Under the pieces are notes generated by a model. That model ran no database searches. It was given only the letters and a program-made list of their open reading frames with translations, and was not told where the DNA came from. Shown here piece after piece: positions 57,929-62,344 of a stretch of 62,344 nucleotides of DNA. Source of the DNA: Candidatus Aenigmatarchaeota archaeon (GTDB lineage: Archaea; Aenigmatarchaeota; Aenigmatarchaeia; GW2011-AR5; JACRAC01); contig JACPJV010000006.1 in assembly GCA_016187395.1 (NCBI GenBank), positions 1-62,344 of the forward strand, given 5' to 3'. A program made the position numbers and the translations under genes. Position 1 is the first letter of the stretch. Each line of letters starts with the position of its first letter.

Positions 57929-58591
57929 TCATTCTTCATCTTCTTTCTCCTTTACGCTTTCTTCCCTTTCCCATCCGAAATCCTCTGCCCTTATGCCTGC
58001 TTTTTCTCCTTTTAGCTCCAGGAATTTCTTTGCCAGCCCCCAAAAGACGAGCGAAAGGGCTTTTCTTCCTTTGTTGTTGCATGGAATGACCAGATCTATG
58101 TAGGAGGCGCTGTAAGATGTGTCTGCCAGAGCTATTACAGGAATTCGTGCATTAACAGCCTCTTTGATTGCCTGGGCGTCTGCCGTAGGATCAGCTGCCA
58201 GAAGCAGATCTGCCTCGAAAAAGCCTTTGTAGCTCGGGTTTGTTAATGACCCGGGCATGAACCTGCCCAGATGAACCTTGATCCCCGTAATCTCCCCGAA
58301 CTTCGTGCACGGTTCCCATGCTATTTCTTTCCTGCACACTACAACAGGGTTCTTTGCAGAGGCGAGCATCTGCGCGGCTTTCTGTATCCTTTTATCCAGT
58401 TCGCCTATATTGAGCACTGCAAGGCCGTTTGGCCTGACCTTGTAGACAAAGCGCATCATATCCTTTGTTTTGTGCGTCATGCCGATGTGCGCGCCTGACG
58501 TCAGGTACATTTCCCTTGGCAGATATAGCTGAACGTCTGGTTGCAAATCCTCGTCTTTCTTTTCGGCCATGGCATCACAACAGTTGTTCAT
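57929..58591 (-). CDS. rps2: 30S ribosomal protein S2
   Basis: 220 aa. 'YLTSGAHIGMTHKTKDMMRF', 'KNPVVVCRKEIAWEPCTKFG', 'GRFMPGSLTNPSYKGFFEAD' and 'VIALADTSYSASYIDLVIPC' are clear uS2. An acidic C-terminal tail is usual for archaea. The start could be 58591 (near the TATA) or 58570 ('MAEKKDEDLQ') with GTGATGCC upstream. Elsewhere in archaea it follows the L13-S9-RpoN genes; here the cluster is loosened by inserted genes. Confidence 0.93.
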   Translation of the reverse strand: MNNCCDAMAEKKDEDLQPDVQLYLPREMYLTSGAHIGMTHKTKDMMRFVYKVRPNGLAVLNIGELDKRIQKAAQMLASAKNPVVVCRKEIAWEPCTKFGEITGIKVHLGRFMPGSLTNPSYKGFFEADLLLAADPTADAQAIKEAVNARIPVIALADTSYSASYIDLVIPCNNKGRKALSLVFWGLAKKFLELKGEKAGIRAEDFGWEREESVKEKEDEE

Positions 58592-58646
58592 CTGTTCTTT
58601 CTCTTTCGGAAAGAAGATTTAAATATCGAGATTCATGCTAAAAGAC

Positions 58647-58799
58647 ATGACAAGAAAGAGGGCTGTGAAAAACAAGGCCAGGGCGAGAAAAAATCATAAA
58701 AGCAGCAAAGACATCAGGCTTCTTCAGGAAGGCTTTATCCCGGAACAAACAAAGATGGGCACTCCGTTCAAAGGCAAGAACAAGATAATTGTGGTGTGA
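58647..58799 (+). CDS. Small basic protein, 50 aa
   Basis: Absent from the ORF track. 'MTRKRAVKNKARARKNHKSS' continues to 'GTPFKGKNKIIVV'. An ATG at 58635 adds four residues; the later one is ~28 bp from the TTTAAATA shared with rps2. Very basic N-terminus suggests RNA or ribosome binding. Confidence 0.6.
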   Translation: MTRKRAVKNKARARKNHKSSKDIRLLQEGFIPEQTKMGTPFKGKNKIIVV

Positions 58800-58802
58800 T
58801 AT

Positions 58803-59075
58803 ATGATGAGATTTACTGTCTATAGAGAACTTCCCGTGGGGCTTCGGGTTCACTATCAATTAGGTCCTGAAGGTGGTGTTTCTTTTCCAAGATCGGATGA
58901 AGATGCTATTGAGTACATTTGTAGTGCCATAAGAGACAGGAAGGCTGATAGAGCAGAAATAGATACACTCCATAGTCCTTCAGAAATTCCTTGGAATGTA
59001 CTTCCGTATCCAGCTTTGGATCTGCAGGTAATGAGGGAGCTTGTTGCTGAACAATCTGGAATTCCTGTAGAATAA
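58803..59075 (+). CDS. Hypothetical protein, 90 aa
   Basis: 'MMRFTVYRELPVGLRVHYQL'; 3 bp after the small basic gene, with GGTGTGATAT as ribosome-binding site. Soluble, beta-alpha look. No family. Confidence 0.5.
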   Translation: MMRFTVYRELPVGLRVHYQLGPEGGVSFPRSDEDAIEYICSAIRDRKADRAEIDTLHSPSEIPWNVLPYPALDLQVMRELVAEQSGIPVE

Positions 59076-59086
59076 TTTTTCTAACT

Positions 59087-59183
59087 TATAGTGCTACAAG
59101 GAATAAATCGGGATATAATAATTCCTTGTGCACTATACTGTGAAACAAGGACATGTCGGTATTATTTCCTTGTTTCACATTAT
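59087..59183 (-). repeat. Two-hairpin repeat, copy R8 (reverse orientation)
   Basis: Reverse complement by eye identical to R5 over ~95 bp. Lies between two convergent genes and ends at the stop codon of the minus-strand one. Confidence 0.88.
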
Positions 59184-59740
59184 GCAGCTTCTTCCAGCGG
59201 CTCTTTTTGAATTATCGCTTTTCCATATTCCCTCCACAGGTCTTTTGCAACAGACAATGCATGATCTGTTCCCAGGAACGCTTCGTACTTCCCGACACGC
59301 GCTTCAAGCATTCTGTAGAGCTCTTTTTCCAAAGGATATGGATGCGGGCGCGAGTATCCTATCACGCCTTCTGTCGCTGCGGAGGCTGCGCCTTCTATGA
59401 AGGCTGCTCCTGCTTCGCTTCCCAGTTCTTCAACGTATCTTTCCATTGAACCGCTGAGATGCTGGGCTGTATGAAACTGCTCGTGCGCGATAACTTCCCT
59501 GGCTGTTTCTTCGTTTGCAAGTGATTTTGGATCTATGTAAAGCCTTCCCGGGCGAAGGGGGTTGTATTTTCCCAGGGCGTTGCCGTGAAGCTCCCTGACC
59601 ACTACCTCTCCTTCAGGAAGCCATCTGTAAAGCCTTTCGTCATCCACTCCGAGCTCCCTAAGATAATTTTCAATCTCTCCGGAAACCTGCGGAAGAAGCT
59701 GATTAAGGTGATTTTCGTCAACATTAGCAGATCCGACCAT
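59180..59740 (-). CDS. Putative HExxH metallopeptidase-like protein
   Basis: 186 aa. 'AREVIAHEQFHTAQHLSGSM' carries HExxH, with 'EELGSEAGAAFIEGAASAAT' downstream as possible third ligand. N-terminal half has 'LYRWLPEGEVVVRELHGNAL'. No signal peptide or known family. Stop codon lies in the edge of repeat R8. Confidence 0.58.
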   Translation of the reverse strand: MVGSANVDENHLNQLLPQVSGEIENYLRELGVDDERLYRWLPEGEVVVRELHGNALGKYNPLRPGRLYIDPKSLANEETAREVIAHEQFHTAQHLSGSMERYVEELGSEAGAAFIEGAASAATEGVIGYSRPHPYPLEKELYRMLEARVGKYEAFLGTDHALSVAKDLWREYGKAIIQKEPLEEAA

Positions 59741-59807
59741 GCATATGAATTAGATGCAAAGAAATAAAAGGGTTCTGATGAAGCCTGTCAAAACATTTCT
59801 GCCTTAT

Positions 59808-60002
59808 TTACACCCTGAACCTTCCGATGTCTTTCGATATGTCTTTATGCGTCAGAAACATGGTTCTGCAGCAGTATCTTTCAAGGCCCAGAGAATCGAG
59901 AACTTTTGCAGGCGTTTCGCCTTTCCCTACGCGCTCCTCGTATTCATTCCATTTGCCTCCTACGGGCTTGCCGCAGGTTATGCATCTGACTGGAATTATC
60001 AT
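59808..60002 (-). CDS. rpoN: DNA-directed RNA polymerase subunit N (Rpb10)
   Basis: 64 aa. 'MIIPVRCITCGKPVGGKWNE' with 'LERYCCRTMFLTHKDI' gives the CxxC...CC zinc site of Rpb10. Normal length. In archaea it usually follows rps9; here a VapBC module and a micro-ORF intervene. rpoK is not next to it. Confidence 0.93.
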   Translation of the reverse strand: MIIPVRCITCGKPVGGKWNEYEERVGKGETPAKVLDSLGLERYCCRTMFLTHKDISKDIGRFRV

Positions 60003-60051
60003 TCTATCACCAGAACAATAGAGGCAAGGGATTTAAAGGTGATGCATGCCA

Positions 60052-60147
60052 TCAGCGAATTATTCGGTATGCACATTTTCCCCGAATCTCGTCTTTTGCA
60101 GGCTCGAATGCCAGAACATCTCCGTCGTGAACGTTGAACTGTTCCAC
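60052..60147 (-). CDS. Possible 31-aa protein, leaderless GTG
   Basis: '(M)EQFNVHDGDVLAFEPAKDE' continuing to 'IRGKCAYRIIR'. A TATTTAAGG box is ~25 bp upstream of the GTG, shared with the divergent antitoxin gene. Composition is protein-like; could be a microprotein or remnant of a larger gene in the rpoN operon. Confidence 0.4.
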   Translation of the reverse strand: MEQFNVHDGDVLAFEPAKDEIRGKCAYRIIR

Positions 60148-60174
60148 CTCTTGCCTGCGTCAAAACCCTTAAAT

Positions 60175-60199
60175 ACATGCGCATGCATATGTGCATGCA
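60175..60199. promoter_or_regulatory. VapBC operator with GCATGC repeats
   Basis: GCATGC-ATATGT-GCATGC arms between the TATA and the antitoxin ATG; likely antitoxin binding site. Confidence 0.5.
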
Positions 60200-60207
60200 G
60201 TGATAAG

Positions 60208-60429
60208 ATGGTGAAAGTAATCTCTCTGTCAGAAGAGGCCTACGCAACGCTTAAGAGCCAGAAGGAGAAAAGCGATTCTTTCTCTGATGTCGTGCTCAGG
60301 CTCTCGAAAAGGGAAAGGAAAGACGATATAAGGGAAGTTTTCGGAGTCTGGAAAGGAGACAGGGAAATGGGGAAAATATTCAAGAATATTTTGAAAGAAA
60401 GGCGCGTATACAGGCCGATAAAGCTATGA
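60208..60429 (+). CDS. vapB: VapB-type antitoxin
   Basis: 73 aa from 'MVKVISLSEEAYATLKSQKE'; 'KSDSFSDVVLRLSKRE' is the RHH-like 'SFSDVVxRL' motif of archaeal VapB (UPF0330 type). C-terminal basic tail. It overlaps the PIN gene (ATGA). Inserted between rps9 and rpoN on the opposite strand. Confidence 0.82.
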   Translation: MVKVISLSEEAYATLKSQKEKSDSFSDVVLRLSKRERKDDIREVFGVWKGDREMGKIFKNILKERRVYRPIKL

Positions 60430-60833
60430 CACGGGAGATGACTATGCCTGTTCTTGATACAGATATACTTGTCGGCGCCCTGAGAGGCGACATAGGAGCT
60501 GAACGCAGAATACTTGCGATCGGCGAAAATGCCCGTTTTACGACAACCATATCAGCAGTTGAGATATTCCAAGGCGCGTTTTTACACGCAAAGAAGGAAG
60601 AAAAGCTGGGGGATGCTTTCAGACTTTTCTCGCATCTGAACATATACGAATTTGACTATCCCGCTTCCCTCGTTGCGGCGGATATTTTTGCCAGAAACCG
60701 CCTTTCGGGGAATATTGTCGATGCCTTTGATGTCCTGATAGCTTCTGTCTGCCTTGCAAAAAACGAAACACTCATAACGCGGAATATTTCTGATTTCTCC
60801 AGAATCCCGCGGCTGAAAACCGAGAAATGGTGA
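60426..60833 (+). CDS. vapC: PIN-domain toxin VapC
   Basis: 135 aa. 'MPVLDTDILVGALRGDIGAE' has the first Asp, 'FTTTISAVEIFQGAF' the Glu, 'GNIVDAFDVLIASVCLAKNE' the later Asp and 'TLITRNISDFSRIPRL' the C-terminal Asp/Asn. Toxic RNase partner of the upstream antitoxin. Confidence 0.85.
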   Translation: MTREMTMPVLDTDILVGALRGDIGAERRILAIGENARFTTTISAVEIFQGAFLHAKKEEKLGDAFRLFSHLNIYEFDYPASLVAADIFARNRLSGNIVDAFDVLIASVCLAKNETLITRNISDFSRIPRLKTEKW

Positions 60834-60854
60834 TGAATTGCTTCGCAACTGACA

Positions 60855-61307
60855 TTATCTTTTGCTTTGCTGCTTTTTCCTGCGGGGTCCTGCCGTGCTT
60901 CTTGATGGCTTGTGCGGTTCTGTTCTGCGCGGGTCGGAGACCAGCAAAGAGCGGTCATATTCATGATACAGCTGCTGCAGCTTCTTCCCCCCGCTCCACT
61001 GGACCAATGCATTTGCTATTGCGGTGCGTGCTGCGTCAGCCTGGCCCCATATCCCCCCTCCGCTTACGTTAACAGAAATGTCTGCATTCTCTGCCAAAGC
61101 ACCTGCGATTATCAGCGGTTCCTGGATACGCATCCTTACGTAGCGCGGCTCATAAGAGTCCAATGGCCTATTATTGACTTGTACGAAACCTTTGCCCTGC
61201 CTGATCGTAGCCCTGGCTACGGCTCTTTTTCTTTTTCCAACAGTTGCTATGATCTTTTCTTTTTTCGGTTTTTTCGCCTTCTTTTCCTCCTGCTGCTCTG
61301 TTTCCAT
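60855..61307 (-). CDS. rps9: 30S ribosomal protein S9
   Basis: 150 aa. 'IIATVGKRKRAVARATIRQG', 'VSGGGIWGQADAARTAIANA' and the basic C-terminal tail ending 'KKQQSKR' are uS9. A Lys/Glu-rich N-terminal extension of ~18 residues is present. Its ATG follows the L13 stop directly, with GAGGTG inside the L13 end as ribosome-binding site. Confidence 0.94.
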   Translation of the reverse strand: METEQQEEKKAKKPKKEKIIATVGKRKRAVARATIRQGKGFVQVNNRPLDSYEPRYVRMRIQEPLIIAGALAENADISVNVSGGGIWGQADAARTAIANALVQWSGGKKLQQLYHEYDRSLLVSDPRRTEPHKPSRSTAGPRRKKQQSKR

Positions 61308-61730
61308 CTAGGCACCTCTTAGTTCTATACTCAACTGCTTTAATGTAATATACCGTGATTTGATATGCCTTTGCAATGTTTCTGCCTCTGCATTCTCAAA
61401 GCCTGCGTTGCCGGGGTAAATGCGGAGATTAGCCAGGGCAATCTTTCCTGAAGCCTTCTTGTAAGGGACCATGCCACGTATAGTTCTTCGAAGTATGTCA
61501 GCTGGCTTTGTCGGAAAGAAAGGGCCGTGATGCGGATTGCCCCTTGCCCTTCTTTCATGGTATTTCTTTTTAGCAAAGCTCGGATTTCCGGTTATGATCG
61601 CACGATCTGCGTTTATGATAACTATTCTTTCCCCTTTCAGCAGGCGCTTTGCCACTGAGGACGCAAGACGGCCGATAGGAGTATTAGCGGCGTCAATTAT
61701 TTTGACATCCATAACTTTTTGTTCTGGCAT
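61308..61730 (-). CDS. rpl13: 50S ribosomal protein L13
   Basis: 140 aa from 'MPEQKVMDVKIIDAANTPIG'. 'GRLASSVAKRLLKGERIVII', 'ARGNPHHGPFFPTKPADILR' and 'RRTIRGMVPYKKASGKIAL' are uL13. TATA 'CTTTATATCC', the end of repeat R9, is ~30 bp upstream. Cotranscribed with rps9. Confidence 0.94.
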   Translation of the reverse strand: MPEQKVMDVKIIDAANTPIGRLASSVAKRLLKGERIVIINADRAIITGNPSFAKKKYHERRARGNPHHGPFFPTKPADILRRTIRGMVPYKKASGKIALANLRIYPGNAGFENAEAETLQRHIKSRYITLKQLSIELRGA

Positions 61731-61760
61731 GACGATCACAAGTATACTGAGAATAAAGGA

Positions 61761-61848
61761 TATAAAGTGAAACAATGAAATGAGTTTCATTGTTTCCCGT
61801 AAAGTGATCCAAATTAATAATACCGACTTGGAATTTGGCTCACTTTAA
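61761..61848 (+). repeat. Two-hairpin repeat, copy R9
   Basis: GTGAAACAATGAAA-tga-TTTCATTGTTTCCC, GTAAA, then GTGATCCAAATT-loop AATAATACCGACTTGG-AATTTGGCTCAC, TTTA. Different stems, same loop core. Its left end TATAAAG provides the TATA for rpl13. Confidence 0.78.
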
Positions 61849-61849
61849 A

Positions 61850-62263
61850 CTAATCTCCTTCGCGCGTTCTTACTGCGTTTTGCCAAGACGGACTTTCATC
61901 ATCCCCATCGTGTCCGCTGCGTCTTGCTTTTCCCGGCAAGCTGCTGTAAACGACCCTGTGATGGCCCTTTTCAAGGATGTCATCGAAATTTCCTATTCCG
62001 TGCTCTCGCAATCTGATCCTGCCGCTTGCTTCAAGCTCCCGCAAGTATGCCCAGACAGCTGATTCCGGATAGAGGCTGACGTGCGCCCTGCTTCCGCTTG
62101 CCCCAATTTTACTGGGAACTATCCTGGAAGGCTTCAGGCTGCTTCCTACTGCGCTTGGACCTATTCTCCTGCCAAGGCTGTACGTCATGTCCGTGATTTC
62201 ACGTGCATAGAAGCATCTTTCTCCGACCTTTTCTTCTACAAATTTCCGCAAAGGCTCTTTCAT
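61850..62263 (-). CDS. Hypothetical protein, winged-helix-like
   Basis: 137 aa. 'CFYAREITDMTYSLGRRIGP' plus 'ESAVWAYLRELEASGRIRLR' could be a helix-turn-helix, but no family is certain. GAGGAGTGA serves as ribosome-binding site; it follows a partial upstream gene by 4 bp. Confidence 0.5.
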   Translation of the reverse strand: MKEPLRKFVEEKVGERCFYAREITDMTYSLGRRIGPSAVGSSLKPSRIVPSKIGASGSRAHVSLYPESAVWAYLRELEASGRIRLREHGIGNFDDILEKGHHRVVYSSLPGKARRSGHDGDDESPSWQNAVRTREGD

Positions 62264-62267
62264 TGTG

Positions 62268-62344
62268 TCACTCCTCTCTTTCTGCCATGTCGCTCAAGAC
62301 AATTACGTGACCGGGCTCTTCGTTGACTAATTCGTGCAGCGGCA
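62268..62344 (-). CDS. C-terminal end of an upstream gene (partial)
   Basis: 24 codons open to the window edge: 'PLHELVNEEPGHVIVLSDMA' then EREE and stop. Probably operonic with the 137-aa gene. Too short for a family call. Confidence 0.5.
   Translation of the reverse strand, partial: PLHELVNEEPGHVIVLSDMAEREE

Noticed and set aside
60003-60207. rpoK (Rpb6) expected near rpoN
   Set aside because: No frame in this interval resembles Rpb6; only a 31-codon frame is present.
16830-61848. Repeats as a CRISPR array
   Set aside because: Copies are dispersed, self-complementary and in both orientations, with no regular spacers or cas genes.

Overview
The window is archaeal chromosomal DNA. It carries archaeal-type information genes: aRF1 with NIKS and GGQ motifs, aIF6, SRP54, RNA polymerase subunit N (Rpb10), prefoldin alpha, a clamp-loader ATPase, GatD/GatE, archaeal-type ThrRS, Taw1/Taw2, aTrm56, and ribosomal proteins S2, S9 and L13. 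Two tRNA genes have introns, and TATA boxes sit about 25 bases upstream of leaderless start codons. Very tight packing, many small orphan genes and many secreted proteins would suit a streamlined DPANN-like archaeon, but that lineage call is inference.

Layout. 1-7.0 kb: a truncated secreted beta-propeller protein, a membrane-anchored winged-helix regulator, a divergent wyosine pair (Taw2/Taw1), a 614-aa four-repeat protein, an AT-rich metallopeptidase-like protein, and aTrm56. 7-15.6 kb: PurF, tRNA-Gln with two introns, a methyltransferase, a decayed ThiL-like pseudogene, a NUDIX hydrolase, a LMW-PTP, ThrRS, a lipoprotein and a TrmB-type regulator with a perfect palindrome at its 5' end. 15.6-26 kb: orphan genes, NAD kinase, tRNA-Ile with D-loop and T-loop introns, a convergent RelB/RelE-like pair, a secreted gene frameshifted by a 25-bp duplication, aRF1, an MDR oxidoreductase and a HAD hydrolase. 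26-38 kb: a coiled-coil/FYAK-repeat protein, TatD, a sugar nucleotidyltransferase, PAP2, Pcm, a multi-HTH protein, an SRP54/zinc-ribbon/DnaA-domain-IV-like operon, an HD hydrolase and a three-gene orphan operon. 38-48 kb: GatD and GatE split by a VapBC module, a second VapBC, an alpha/beta hydrolase flanked by inverted repeats, aIF6, a riboflavin-kinase-like protein, prefoldin and the clamp loader. 48-57.2 kb: secreted and pilin-like proteins. 57-62.3 kb: S2, orphan proteins, RpoN, a VapBC module, S9 and L13.

Three window-wide patterns stand out. First, at least nine intergenic copies of an ~95-bp two-hairpin (REPIN-like) repeat are present. Two are identical in opposite orientations, and several supply the TATA box of the neighbouring gene. 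Second, divergent gene pairs often share one central TATA box with start codons about 50 bp apart. Third, convergent genes usually end with touching or overlapping stop codons. The strongest candidates for an undescribed system are the two-hairpin repeat family and the 48-57 kb pilin-like surface locus. GatD/GatE and tRNA-Gln together indicate transamidation as the route to Gln-tRNA. No CRISPR array, rRNA or transposase gene was seen.
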